From contig JARUPY010000290.1 of assembly GCA_029817715.1 (NCBI GenBank), positions 1,426,001 through 1,490,000 of the forward strand: DNA of 64,000 nt, in the 5' to 3' direction. Every line of letters starts with the position of its first letter. Position 1 is the stretch's first letter. Shown in pieces: positions 35,253 through 44,499 of this stretch. The notes below the pieces were generated by a model. The model was not told the DNA's origin and searched no databases. It saw only the letters and a program-made list of their open reading frames with translations. A program made the position numbers and the translations under genes. Origin of the DNA: Melastoma dodecandrum. Its lineage: Eukaryota > Streptophyta > Magnoliopsida > Myrtales > Melastomataceae.

Positions 35253-35907
35253 CAAATGACACCGAAACTTGTGACTCAGAATTTCTGTTTGCTATACAGT
35301 TTCTAACTGGCTGCGTTTATGAGAAGCCGACTTGTTGGCCAAGACAATCAAACTTACCGAGGACAAGGGTGATTCGGGGCATTTGCAAAATGTTGCGTGG
35401 TCCCGGGAAAGAGGAGGCTGCACCAGCTGGCAAATATATATATATATATTTACAATCATTACATTCTCCCCCGTTAAAAAAATGGAACTTTCCTTCTTTC
35501 CCATTTACGGTGATGCAGGTGGGACATTCATTCCTGTTAATGTGCGCGAGAGAATGAATTATTATTATTTTATTTTATTTGTTTACCCACGCGTGAGGGG
35601 TGTGATCAGGTGAAGGGAGCGTTCTCCCTCCCCTTTTGTTTTGTTTATTTTAGATGAAATGGCATATCACGAATTAGGTCCCTAGATTTTGCCATGCTTT
35701 TCAGTTTCATTTGGACTTAGATGAAATATTCAGAAATCATAGATTGGTCCGGAAATTGTAGGGCTTTCTTCGAATTTGTCTAAAAACAATAAAAGAACTT
35801 AAGAATTGTAATTTTGATCCTTACTTTCCAAAGTGGTTTTCGACTTCGTCTGAAACCAAGACAAAGCTAAAAATTTTAAATGTTTAAAGAAAATAATGAA
35901 ATTATTA
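35253..35907. other. Spacer left of the virus-bearing element
   Basis: A TA-dinucleotide run lies near 35432-35451. No gene is recognised. Confidence 0.4.
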
Positions 35908-35916
35908 AAAGAAAAA
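35908..35916. repeat. Target-site duplication, left copy (AAAGAAAAA)
   Basis: This is an identical nonamer to 44500-44508, directly abutting the left inverted repeat. Confidence 0.7.
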
Positions 35917-36135
35917 GGCTTAATTATCCAATATATTCTCAACTTTACTCCTTTTTTCCGATTTATCCTGGAGTTTAAACTGTATCTCCAGATAACCCGT
36001 ATTCTCGACTTGTTTCAAAATTATCCCTCTTTATCTGAGCTCCGGAGATTTCCTCAGACAATTAGGAAATTAATCCCTCTTAAGCGAGCTCTGATATCAA
36101 TTCTATAAAAAAAGACTGAACTTAAGAAGATTTTC
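35917..36135. repeat. Left terminal inverted repeat
   Basis: About 110 bp align to the right repeat with roughly two thirds identity by eye. The inner part contains an extra, internally duplicated segment (ATCCCTCTTTATCTGAGCTC and ATCCCTCTTAAGCGAGCTC). Similarity to the right arm resumes at AAGATTTTCT, just before the stop of the 96-aa ORF. Confidence 0.7.
36088..36099 (-). other. Candidate tRNA-Met primer site of the viral genome
   Basis: The minus strand reads TGATATCAGAGC, matching 11 of 12 bases of the caulimovirid initiator-tRNA site. In a circular viral genome it would fall between the 96-aa ORF and the polyprotein start. It also lies in a duplicated piece of the inverted repeat, so the match may be fortuitous. 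Confidence 0.35.
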
Positions 36136-36139
36136 TAAT

Positions 36140-36430
36140 TTATTTTTGTCGTCGACGTTCTGTCAACATCGAATATTCGTTTGAATATTTCGAACTTGCC
36201 GTAAACCGCAAATTAGATTTGCTTTCAAGGAAAAACTCCTCAAATTCACTCTGCAATAGAGTCAGTTCTTCTAATTTCTTAGAATAACTATCAACAAGTT
36301 CAGACAGCTGTTGGATTTGCGCTGAGATACTTGCCAGTCGATCTACTACCGTATTTAGAAGTCCAGTAGCAGAATCCTTGCCCACCCCGTGATCCAGATG
36401 TAGAAGTTCGGGATTTGGACAATCAGTCAT
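36140..36430 (-). CDS. Viral small ORF, coiled coil (96 aa), possible virion-associated protein
   Basis: The 96-residue product has a heptad-like middle (ASISAQIQQLSELVDSYSKK and following) and a basic end (LTERRRQK). Coiled coil plus basic tail is the general plan of caulimovirid virion-associated proteins, but no sequence motif proves it. It lies downstream of the viral TATA box and, on a circular genome, would precede the polyprotein. The frame is open throughout. Confidence 0.4.
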   Translation of the reverse strand: MTDCPNPELLHLDHGVGKDSATGLLNTVVDRLASISAQIQQLSELVDSYSKKLEELTLLQSEFEEFFLESKSNLRFTASSKYSNEYSMLTERRRQK

Positions 36431-36684
36431 AAGACTCGTGCTTTAGCAACTGTCGTGCCTTTGCACCAACCTTCAAGATCTTATTAGATCGCGAAGATTA
36501 TCATAAACTACACAGCGGAAAATTTATCATACCTTAATCCAGTGGGTTGCTCAGATGGTTCACCAAGCTTCCGCAGCAACAGAGATCCAAGAGTAACACA
36601 ATTCTCAAGCTAGAGAATTCAGCGAACTGATTCGCAAACCGGAGAGGCTCTTCTGTATCGTTCCAATGCCCTTACACTGAGGGT

Positions 36685-36692
36685 CTTATATA
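36685..36692 (-). promoter_or_regulatory. Viral promoter TATA box (TATATAAG)
   Basis: The minus strand reads GTCTATATAAGACC in the large intergenic region between the 117-aa ORF and the 96-aa ORF. Caulimovirid pregenomic promoters carry this kind of TATATAAG motif at this relative place. Transcription would begin near 36660 and leave a leader of a few hundred bases. Confidence 0.6.
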
Positions 36693-37031
36693 GACACTCC
36701 TCATCCAAGGTTTCAGCCCAAGGCTATACTCCCTACAAGGTTCATGATCTTTCGATCTGACCTTCCGTTAGTTTTAACCAATGTTGATTAATTCTAACCA
36801 CCTTACTCTTGGTTCCTTAAGGTATTCGGAGAGCGATTCCGAGATTTTCTTACTCAGAGTTTTTGAGAGAGAATTTCTCTATTTGATTCGCCCCCCCCCT
36901 TAATGAGGTAGAAGGCTTGTGAATATATACACAAAGGAGCTGGTGCCTATGCGCTGTTTGCCAGCTCAAAAATAAAAGGAATCTAAACTGTTGCAAAAGT
37001 TAGTGGGGTCCTAATGACCGACAAAAATGTC

Positions 37032-37385
37032 CTAGTCTAACTTTATACAGTCGTCTTCTCCCGTCTGCATTGGCGTGCTATCTTGGGAGACTCTTTTTTC
37101 TGAGAGTCCTGGTTGGTCTTGATCTGCTTCAAGAATCTGTCGTGATATTTGTTGGGCTCTCTCATCATGCTCGATTTGCTGATTCAAGGTTTTGTCGGTG
37201 AAATCAGCAATCTTGCTCCAAACCTCGAAGGTGTCGGTTCGGAGATGCAGCTCAGAGTTTTCTCGCCTCCAGAAGCTATCCAGAAGGTCGAGCATTCTCT
37301 GCCATCCTCGGTCTCCTGCTTGCTCATCTATAAAGCTCAAATTTGACCGAAGAATCGTGACGGTGATCATACCATCACAGAGCAC
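37032..37385 (-). CDS. Viral ORF3, unknown function (117 aa)
   Basis: This open frame starts 19 nt before the end of the 624-aa ORF, an overlap typical of compact pararetroviral genomes. The product is acidic with an amphipathic helical middle (GWQRMLDLLDSFWRRENSEL) and a polar tail. I recognise no domain. It precedes the large intergenic region with the viral promoter. Confidence 0.5.
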   Translation of the reverse strand: MLCDGMITVTILRSNLSFIDEQAGDRGWQRMLDLLDSFWRRENSELHLRTDTFEVWSKIADFTDKTLNQQIEHDERAQQISRQILEADQDQPGLSEKRVSQDSTPMQTGEDDCIKLD

Positions 37386-39241
37386 GTAGTATTCGTCCTT
37401 CTTTCTAACACATGCTCTAACACGTCCTTAAGGAACTCAACTTTTATGGCTTTTCGGACAGTCTTGTCCTTGTAGTATTTCCGCCATAAACCTCTCTGAT
37501 CGAGGTCCTGTTTATGAGGTTCCGTCATACGTCTACTCTCACATGGATGGATGTCCCATACTTGCAGATTTTGAAGTATCACCTTCCCATACTGCGGATG
37601 GTCTTCTTCCTCCATCATTGTGCTAGTAATCAACGCCGTGGCATACTTTGGTCCGTAGCCTAGGCATCCGAGTATATACCTTACCAACGTAGGCAGTGGT
37701 TCCATACATACTGGTTCTGATCTGTCGATCTCCAGTATGTCCACAAACCCAGCATACACATAAGGCGCTGCTACTCCCACCCTATCTGAGTGAATTCTCA
37801 GAGACGGCCACTTCCCCGATATCCAGTGTAGATACGGTTGAAGCACAGTGTTTTCCTCAAGCGAGGATTCACTCATATCTACTGTTACCCTTGGGACGTC
37901 ATATTCTCTAACTTCCCTCGGTATTATAGACATTGTTGTGGAGAATATCTGCTGCCTTTCCTTCTCAAATCGAGACAGCTCCTCCTCACCTGAAGTCATA
38001 ACCGATAGTTTAAACTCCAGATCTTTGATGTACTCAACGGTCTTTCTTGCGAAAAACTCAATCTGGCGCTTTTCATTATGCTTGATGCCAGCCATGAGTC
38101 CTCCACAGACCACTGCCGCATCCCAACTTAGGGATTCGTCCTCAAACGAGTCTTCATCAAAAAACCAGGACCCTTCTAGATCCTCTTGGGTTTTTCCAAC
38201 ATGGCCTTTGCCACCGTGATTCTTATCACCATGAGAACTCTCACCAGACTCCTTGACTGAGTCTTTTTCAGGAATTGTTTCCTCAAGGCTTTCTTTCTTC
38301 TCTAGATTGCCTTCCAATGCTGCGTAAGCACTTCCAAAGTCGAAGTACTGCTCACACTCCATTGCAGCCGCTTCCTCTGGTTCTCCCCTAGGTTCAGGGT
38401 CCACCACTTGAATTGGCTCGCCTATTATGGCCTTAAACTTAGCCTCTTCCTCAGCATACTGTGTTTCCATATTCTCTTTCTGTTCCTCCTTGCTTTGTAA
38501 TAAAGCCTTGTAGGATTTCACAGCTTGATTGATGGAAATTTTCTGCTCTTTGGCTAAGTGGTTTCGGCAGTAATTGAACTGCTCCATGGTCAACGGAGAC
38601 CACCAAGGTTCTTCAACCTTACCGTCCTTCTTAGGACCATTCTTTGCAGAATCATCCCCTGTTGGACCAGAAGAACCAAGCCTCTTGGCTTTCCTCTTCT
38701 TCCTGGCTTTCTCCTGCGACTCAGCTTTCGCCTTGTCTTTTAGGTCTGCCATCTTCGCATTTCCTCTGGAGATTTCCTCCTTTGGATCTGTCTTCCCTTC
38801 CTGGGAAGCTTTCGCTTTCCCCTTAGAATTAGCTCTTGCCTTTTCTTTAGGTTCAGCCATCTCCTTCTGGGATTCTTTCGCTTTTCCCTTAGATCTGGCC
38901 TTAACCTCCTTGGGATTAGCTATCTCCTCCTGGAGATCTGATTTCGCCTCACTCTTGGAGTCAGCTTTTGCTTTCTCCTTAAGTTCAGCCTTCCCCTTCT
39001 GGGAATTTGCAGTTTTCAGCTTCTTAGGACATTCGAATGATCGATGACCCTTTTGCTTACACTGCCAGCAGAGAATTTCTGCTTTCGTTCCAGAAACGGA
39101 ACCAGCATCACTATGCTCACTTTCTCCTTTGAGTTTAGGACATACCTTTCGGGAGTGTCCCTCCTTCTTGCATCCCCAGCATATCTTTCTCTTTGCAGCA
39201 GGATCCATCTGCAGAGTTTTTAGAAAGAGAGGTGTTTGCAA
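37367..39241 (-). CDS. Viral ORF2: double zinc-knuckle, Lys-rich protein (624 aa)
   Basis: This 624-codon open frame overlaps the end of the polyprotein by 107 nt in another frame (a second Met, at 39208, is also possible). Two CCHC knuckles stand near the N terminus: CWGCKKEGHSRKVC (C21, C24, H29, C34) and CWQCKQKGHRSFEC (C58, C61, H66, C71). Residues about 75-190 are imperfect Lys/Glu/Ala repeats around KGKAK and PKE. The rest is acidic, followed by about 200 ordered-looking residues (ISGKWPSLRIHSDRVGVAAP, YILGCLGYGPKYATALITS). Position after the polymerase corresponds to the transactivator/inclusion-body ORF of several genera, but no clear similarity to it is visible. Function unknown, perhaps nucleic-acid binding. 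Confidence 0.65.
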   Translation of the reverse strand: MQTPLFLKTLQMDPAAKRKICWGCKKEGHSRKVCPKLKGESEHSDAGSVSGTKAEILCWQCKQKGHRSFECPKKLKTANSQKGKAELKEKAKADSKSEAKSDLQEEIANPKEVKARSKGKAKESQKEMAEPKEKARANSKGKAKASQEGKTDPKEEISRGNAKMADLKDKAKAESQEKARKKRKAKRLGSSGPTGDDSAKNGPKKDGKVEEPWWSPLTMEQFNYCRNHLAKEQKISINQAVKSYKALLQSKEEQKENMETQYAEEEAKFKAIIGEPIQVVDPEPRGEPEEAAAMECEQYFDFGSAYAALEGNLEKKESLEETIPEKDSVKESGESSHGDKNHGGKGHVGKTQEDLEGSWFFDEDSFEDESLSWDAAVVCGGLMAGIKHNEKRQIEFFARKTVEYIKDLEFKLSVMTSGEEELSRFEKERQQIFSTTMSIIPREVREYDVPRVTVDMSESSLEENTVLQPYLHWISGKWPSLRIHSDRVGVAAPYVYAGFVDILEIDRSEPVCMEPLPTLVRYILGCLGYGPKYATALITSTMMEEEDHPQYGKVILQNLQVWDIHPCESRRMTEPHKQDLDQRGLWRKYYKDKTVRKAIKVEFLKDVLEHVLERRTNTTCSVMV

Positions 39242-42200
39242 GTTCTCTAGAGAGAGAGTCGGCTATTATGTTGTGGTCGGACTTAATGTATTCGACCTCG
39301 TATTTATAATAGCTCAACAGTTCCTGCAACCTCAAGAGTCTAGTTTGCCTAGCCTCCTTAAGGTTCAGACTCATAAACCTTTTTACATAGGTCGAGTCAG
39401 AGCGCACTAAAAATGCTTTCGGTGCCAAAAAGATGTAAAAAGCCTTTATTCCATTTTTTAAGGCTAATACTTCCTTTTCATGTATCGGGTATCGTAGTTC
39501 GTACCCCTTGAAGCTTCCCGACCAGTATTTACACACCGGTTCTGGTTTTCGTCCTCTAATTTTGAGAACTGCTCCCCAATGATTTTCAGAAGCATCAACT
39601 TCCAAGACTAGCTCATCACTATCAGATGGTAAAGCTAATTGTGGCAAATTTTTCACCTTAGCTTTTATCCTTCTGATGGACTGAGTGTCTTCATCTTCCC
39701 ACATCCAAGGATTAGTCGAAGAGGTTTTCTTCGAAATCCTACTCAGATCTCTGGAAAGATCTTTCACAAACTTTCTTGCATAGTTAGCGCATCCACAAAA
39801 TCTTTGGACTTGCTTTCTATCTTCAAGTCTGTCGGGAAAATTTATTATTTTCTCAGCAATATGATTTTGCAGTTTAATTTTTCCCTGCTCAATCTCCATG
39901 CCTAGAAAATTAACTGATTCCCTAAACCACTCTATCTTTTTCTCTGATAGAATCATGCCCTCTTGTCGAAAGACATCAGTCACCTTATCTAGGTGTCTCA
40001 TGTGTTCATCTTCAGTCTGACTGTAGATTAGCACATCGTCAATATAGACCGCACAAAATCTTCGGACCTGCTTGAAAGCATTATCCATTTTGCGTTGAAA
40101 TACGCCTGGAGCATTCTTCAGACCGAACGGCATAACTAACCATTCAAACATTCCTTGCGGAGCATTGAAGGCAGTTAGAGGAACCGACTCTTCTTCCATC
40201 TTGACTTGCCAGTATCCACTTTTCAAGTCAAATTTAGAAAAGTATTTTGGTTGACTCAAACTAATCCTATCAATAAGATCTCCCGCAGTTGGAATCTTAT
40301 AGCCATCGTCTTTTGTAGCTTTGTTAAGCTGACGATAATCTATAACCATTCGTGCTTTACCTCGCACCTGCTCGGCATGGTTTATAACCATAAAGGCCGG
40401 ACTAGAATGTGGACTATAACTGTCCCTAATCAAGCCTTTTCCCAGCAACTCAGGAATCTGTTTGTCAAACTCCTCAACCATTTCAGCCGTATACGTAATG
40501 TTTCTGGCTCGTATAATGGTTCCGGGATCTTTCAACTCTAATCTAGCCTTGAGGCCATTTCGAGTCCATAACTTTAATGGATCTTCACTAAAGTTATCGG
40601 CTAGTTTTACTAGGAACTTATCCCATTTTGTTCCTGTTAACTTAACAGCCATACACACTTCCTGTTTTGGATTTGTAAACAGGTCGTCATTCCTGCTACA
40701 ACTACTGGTATTCGTTGGAGAAAACAGGGTTTGTTCCCATGGTTCGTTCTCATCCAACCGTATATCACCACGTTGAGCTCGCACTCTGAAAGCTCTTTCA
40801 CATGGAGTCGTACCACAGTATTCTGTCCGTTTTACCGGATAAAAGCCAAATTTTAACCGAAGTCGAGGCTCTTGTAGAATACTTATTTTTACCCCACCTA
40901 TGGAAACATCATTTTCATTTTGCACAAAAGGAAGGTTTTCCTTCTGTCCCTTCAAAAAGGCGTTACCAATAATGATGTCGGCCTCTAGTAAAGGATGTGC
41001 AAGAATCTCTTTAATGATGAACTTTTGTCCACCAATAAAGACAGGCACGTTGTTTGCCTTGTGACCAACCATTGTGGCCATACCGTCGACGTTAACCATG
41101 TGGATGGGTTTCTGCAGTGGTTCCCACCACTCATCTGGTAGAGCATTGAGTCTAGCACAAGTTGTACTACACCCAGTGTCTATCAAGGTGTCTAGAGAAT
41201 ACTCATAGTATCCAGGAAATTTGAAAGTTAGAGCCACATATGTGCTCATGTCTTCTTTCCTAATACTAAACCCAATATTCTCAGGTACCTTCTGGGATGG
41301 TTCTATCATCCTCCAGATATCGTCTATTGGAATAGACCTTTGCTCGGCTATTTGTTCAATAACCTTACAAACTTCAGGAATCTTGGATAAAGAGTATTCC
41401 GTATTGGTTACCCTTAACATCCGTATAGACTCCTCTCTCGTCTGATCTACAGGGTCTTCATAGACTGGTAGTGATACCTGTCTATACCCTACGATTCTAC
41501 CCGTATGTTGAGACGGGGCTCGTGAATCAACAGATCTTCGAGACATCTCTTCTATTAGTGGAGGTGCGCTTGCAACCTCTGGTCGAGAGACTATTACCTC
41601 TTCTCCCACATCACTAGCTCTTGAAGAGACTTCAGAGGGCGCTCTATTAAGCGGCTCTCTCAGGATTGGCCTCCTCACAGGCAAATATCTGTCAGCTCTT
41701 TCGCTAAGCATAGGCAAATGCCTATCAGCTCTAAAACTGTCCCTAGACGGTTCTCCCAACATTAAAGTAATCTCGTTACCTCTTTGTCGGATATTGGCCG
41801 CACTAATCGGCCTAGAGCTACTACCGGGTTCAGTCATAACCCAGTTTCTCGGCCAGGTTAACTCTAATGGGTTTACCTCTTGCCTGTGAAACTGTTGGTA
41901 GTTATTATGACCTTCTTCGAACAACTCAGTAAGTCTTGAGATGTTCCTCACACCAGGACTAGTTGTATTTACCAGTCGGTAAATTACTCTAGTGTGATAC
42001 GCCAAAAACTTGGCCTGGGAATTCATCCTATCCATATTCATTGATTTGATCCTTAAGGTCAATGAATTTCCCAAACAGCGATCGTTCAGGGCCATCATGA
42101 AATTTGGGTGGACCTGGAACCATACAGGGCCATGTGCTAAGTTGGCCTGTATTCCTGATATCAGCTGATCTCTAAACTCTCGCCATCGTTTATCGATTAC

Positions 42201-44360
42201 TGCTGCTACCACAGGACTATCCGCAGGTAAATGAAATAATGGGATTAGTCCTACTTGGATCAACCCGATGTGTATATAATTATATACACCTCTCGCACGT
42301 TGCATGGTTTCTCTTATGCGTTGTACGTTGAGTAAGGGTATGTCCAACGTCTCGAGTTCAGTGCTCGTGACCTGTGCCGTTGCTTCTGTTTGTGAGATGT
42401 CAATTATCGACCGAAAACTGAATCTCGATACATTATAGACTTCCCTCACATTTACATTAGGCAACCTCCATTCCAGCACCGACTGGGATGGATCTTCGTA
42501 CTGGTGAGATTCCTCCAGTACCTGATTCGTTGTTTCCAAGGGAACCAACTCATCACCATCTCCTTCCCTTTCTGCTCGCATCATGAATAGATGTTCGGTC
42601 CAGAGATCAGAATCATCCTCTGAGTCTGTATCATAGTTTGACACAACCTCATAGATCGATTCTACTTCCGAGTCTAAGTCGGAAATCTCTTGCTCATCTA
42701 TTGGTTCATAAGCAAGGATTTCTTCCTCATGACTCCTGTCATCCAGGAAGACCATCCGGAGTCTTTCTCTCCTTTGGTTCTTCTTCGGACAACTATCCGC
42801 CTTGTGGTCTTTTGAACCACAAAACCAGCAGCAATTACAACTGCTCAAAGGTTTCCCTTTTGGACATTTAGGCTCTCTGCCATGCTTTCTCTTGAAAGCA
42901 TCGATCCTATCTTTATCCTTTAGGTTATCCCTTCTCCTTACAAACCTCTTTGGCTTGTAATCAGGACCTCCTTTCTGTTTTCTTTGGAGATCTCTCTTGG
43001 GCCAAACTTTCCTTTTATTGTACCCAACGAACTTCCTTGTTTTACGAGGAAAGTTCCTTCTCTTCAGAGAATCACCGGTCGTACTACGAGTATCGCATCC
43101 GTATCTTCCCGGCACATACTCTATTTGAGAACAACAGCTCTTATTCAGGTAAGGTAGCTTCTTAGCTGCCTCTTTTACCTGTAGCTCAGTACATGCTTTA
43201 CGCATTGCGTACTTCACCGCCTGAATTTTTCCTCCGAGTCCAGAAACAATCTTTTCCTCACTCAGAAGTAATTCATAGGCCTTCTGCGCAACTTCCGGCC
43301 AAGGTTCTGGAAGTTTTGCAAAAAAGGTTCCCAATATGAACTGTTGAGATACTACGTCCAGATTGTAGTAATACTTCTGGAATTCACACACGTAGCTATC
43401 AAACCAGCACATATCACAGATCTGTAGTTTAACCAGAGCGGTCAAAGACTGCTCTTTCTCCACGGTCTCAGTGGATAACGAGAAACCACAGAACTCTCGT
43501 TTCAGGGCATCAGCGATTATTGCTAATACTCCGTCAACCGTCAGTGCTTGATCTATCTTTTCCTTAATGTCTGTGTGCGCCACTAAGGTTTTCCAATATT
43601 TCTGCGCTGTACCCATGAGGGCTGCCACACATAATTCATAGACTGCTCCAGGAGGTACTCCTCCTGCAGACGCTGTCATCCGAATTAATGATAACCACTC
43701 ATCTATCTTTTCAGATACATGCTTTTCACAATCAATGTCCAGAAAAGCACCAGGGGTAATTATTGGCTTTAAAACATTATCCCTTGGGACAAACTCTTGT
43801 TTAGTCCGATGTGGATAATCAGGCCTATATATCTCCCTCTTCGCAGTTACCAGTTCATTGAACGTTCTGTTGTCTAAATGAACTGGGGTATCTTCTGCCA
43901 GGCCTAAGGCTTTCCTTAGGTCTTTTGCCAACTCCCCACTTTGGGAGTTCAAGTTTGCACTTCGCTTTTGCGAGTCTGAAATATAAGGAGCTACTGACTC
44001 CTTGTACATTTCATCCACACTTTTGCCTTGGTTTGGTCTGGAATTTCTCCCTCCCAAATTCAATCTTTCGACTGGTTTTCCTGTAGTACTTTCCAGTCCA
44101 GAGGTCGCCTCGGCTTCAGGTCCTTTTAAACCTCTTTCCTTTTCCAGAGCGTCTAGCATGTTATTAACATAAGCGCCTACTTCCTTTGCCATCTGGTTTC
44201 GGCTTTCTAGACCTTCTGTACTCCCTTGGATGGCTAGCTGAGTTAGAACATCGTTTATACTCTTGCTCATCCCAAAAGGAGACAGTCTGGATTCTGGAAC
44301 GAACTCCAGCCTTGATGGAGTCCCAGAAGGATTTCCCGAAGCTTTTCCTTCTCCAGCCAT
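39135..44360 (-). CDS. Endogenous caulimovirid polyprotein, uninterrupted (1741 aa)
   Basis: This is one open frame of 1741 codons. Domains in order: a capsid-like region (about 190-500) ending in a Lys/Arg-rich stretch and one CCHC knuckle, CWFCGSKDHKADSC (about 510-523). A 30K-type movement protein follows (about 620-860; YIHIGLIQVGLIPLF, NLAHGPVWFQVHPNFMMAL). Next are a retropepsin (LDTLIDTGCSTTC, about 1060), a reverse transcriptase (ARMVIDYRQLNKATKDDGYK about 1343; VYIDDVLIYS about 1440) and RNase H1 (LVLEVDASENHWGAVL about 1587; then DSTYVKRFM). There is no integrase. Movement protein plus RT without integrase identifies Caulimoviridae rather than an LTR element. The start lies directly inside the right inverted repeat. 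No internal stop is present, so the copy is young or under constraint. Confidence 0.93.
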   Translation of the reverse strand: MAGEGKASGNPSGTPSRLEFVPESRLSPFGMSKSINDVLTQLAIQGSTEGLESRNQMAKEVGAYVNNMLDALEKERGLKGPEAEATSGLESTTGKPVERLNLGGRNSRPNQGKSVDEMYKESVAPYISDSQKRSANLNSQSGELAKDLRKALGLAEDTPVHLDNRTFNELVTAKREIYRPDYPHRTKQEFVPRDNVLKPIITPGAFLDIDCEKHVSEKIDEWLSLIRMTASAGGVPPGAVYELCVAALMGTAQKYWKTLVAHTDIKEKIDQALTVDGVLAIIADALKREFCGFSLSTETVEKEQSLTALVKLQICDMCWFDSYVCEFQKYYYNLDVVSQQFILGTFFAKLPEPWPEVAQKAYELLLSEEKIVSGLGGKIQAVKYAMRKACTELQVKEAAKKLPYLNKSCCSQIEYVPGRYGCDTRSTTGDSLKRRNFPRKTRKFVGYNKRKVWPKRDLQRKQKGGPDYKPKRFVRRRDNLKDKDRIDAFKRKHGREPKCPKGKPLSSCNCCWFCGSKDHKADSCPKKNQRRERLRMVFLDDRSHEEEILAYEPIDEQEISDLDSEVESIYEVVSNYDTDSEDDSDLWTEHLFMMRAEREGDGDELVPLETTNQVLEESHQYEDPSQSVLEWRLPNVNVREVYNVSRFSFRSIIDISQTEATAQVTSTELETLDIPLLNVQRIRETMQRARGVYNYIHIGLIQVGLIPLFHLPADSPVVAAVIDKRWREFRDQLISGIQANLAHGPVWFQVHPNFMMALNDRCLGNSLTLRIKSMNMDRMNSQAKFLAYHTRVIYRLVNTTSPGVRNISRLTELFEEGHNNYQQFHRQEVNPLELTWPRNWVMTEPGSSSRPISAANIRQRGNEITLMLGEPSRDSFRADRHLPMLSERADRYLPVRRPILREPLNRAPSEVSSRASDVGEEVIVSRPEVASAPPLIEEMSRRSVDSRAPSQHTGRIVGYRQVSLPVYEDPVDQTREESIRMLRVTNTEYSLSKIPEVCKVIEQIAEQRSIPIDDIWRMIEPSQKVPENIGFSIRKEDMSTYVALTFKFPGYYEYSLDTLIDTGCSTTCARLNALPDEWWEPLQKPIHMVNVDGMATMVGHKANNVPVFIGGQKFIIKEILAHPLLEADIIIGNAFLKGQKENLPFVQNENDVSIGGVKISILQEPRLRLKFGFYPVKRTEYCGTTPCERAFRVRAQRGDIRLDENEPWEQTLFSPTNTSSCSRNDDLFTNPKQEVCMAVKLTGTKWDKFLVKLADNFSEDPLKLWTRNGLKARLELKDPGTIIRARNITYTAEMVEEFDKQIPELLGKGLIRDSYSPHSSPAFMVINHAEQVRGKARMVIDYRQLNKATKDDGYKIPTAGDLIDRISLSQPKYFSKFDLKSGYWQVKMEEESVPLTAFNAPQGMFEWLVMPFGLKNAPGVFQRKMDNAFKQVRRFCAVYIDDVLIYSQTEDEHMRHLDKVTDVFRQEGMILSEKKIEWFRESVNFLGMEIEQGKIKLQNHIAEKIINFPDRLEDRKQVQRFCGCANYARKFVKDLSRDLSRISKKTSSTNPWMWEDEDTQSIRRIKAKVKNLPQLALPSDSDELVLEVDASENHWGAVLKIRGRKPEPVCKYWSGSFKGYELRYPIHEKEVLALKNGIKAFYIFLAPKAFLVRSDSTYVKRFMSLNLKEARQTRLLRLQELLSYYKYEVEYIKSDHNIIADSLSRELANTSLSKNSADGSCCKEKDMLGMQEGGTLPKGMS

Positions 44361-44499
44361 TCAGAAAATCTTAATTTAGGAGCTTTGATGGATATTTTCG
44401 AAAATGGATCAAAGTTCAGGATATAGGGAGATATTATCTAAACCTTAGGATAAATTGGAAAAAATTTTGTAACTTTGGGATATATTTGATAAAGTGCCC
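44361..44499. repeat. Right terminal inverted repeat
   Basis: On the minus strand it starts GGGCACTTTATCAAATATATC and runs 139 bp to the polyprotein ATG. It aligns with 35917 onward, with a gap of about 85 bp relative to the left arm. Confidence 0.7.

Larger units (their letters stand above)
35917..44499. mobile_element. Mutator-like TIR unit enclosing a caulimovirid genome, 9-bp TSD
   Basis: The unit is 8583 bp. The ends are imperfect inverted repeats starting GGCTTAATTATCC (left, plus strand) and GGGCACTTTATCA (right, minus strand), with further matching blocks such as CAATATATTCTCAACTTT / AAATATATCCCAAAGTT and CGATTTATCCT / CAATTTATCCT. The nonamer AAAGAAAAA lies immediately outside both ends (35908-35916 and 44500-44508). 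A 9-bp duplication with long AT-rich inverted repeats starting with GG is the hallmark of Mutator-like elements. No transposase is present. The interior is almost exactly one caulimovirid genome. Whether the virus landed in a small MITE or moved as its cargo is open. The TSD is of low complexity, so chance agreement is not excluded. Confidence 0.75.

Noticed and set aside
39639..40776. Plus ORFs across the viral RT and RNase H region
   Set aside because: They are antisense shadows of the polyprotein with no domain of their own.
35917..44499. Interpretation as an LTR retrotransposon with an envelope-like gene
   Set aside because: There are no LTRs, no integrase, and a 30K movement domain is present. 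These point to a caulimovirid.
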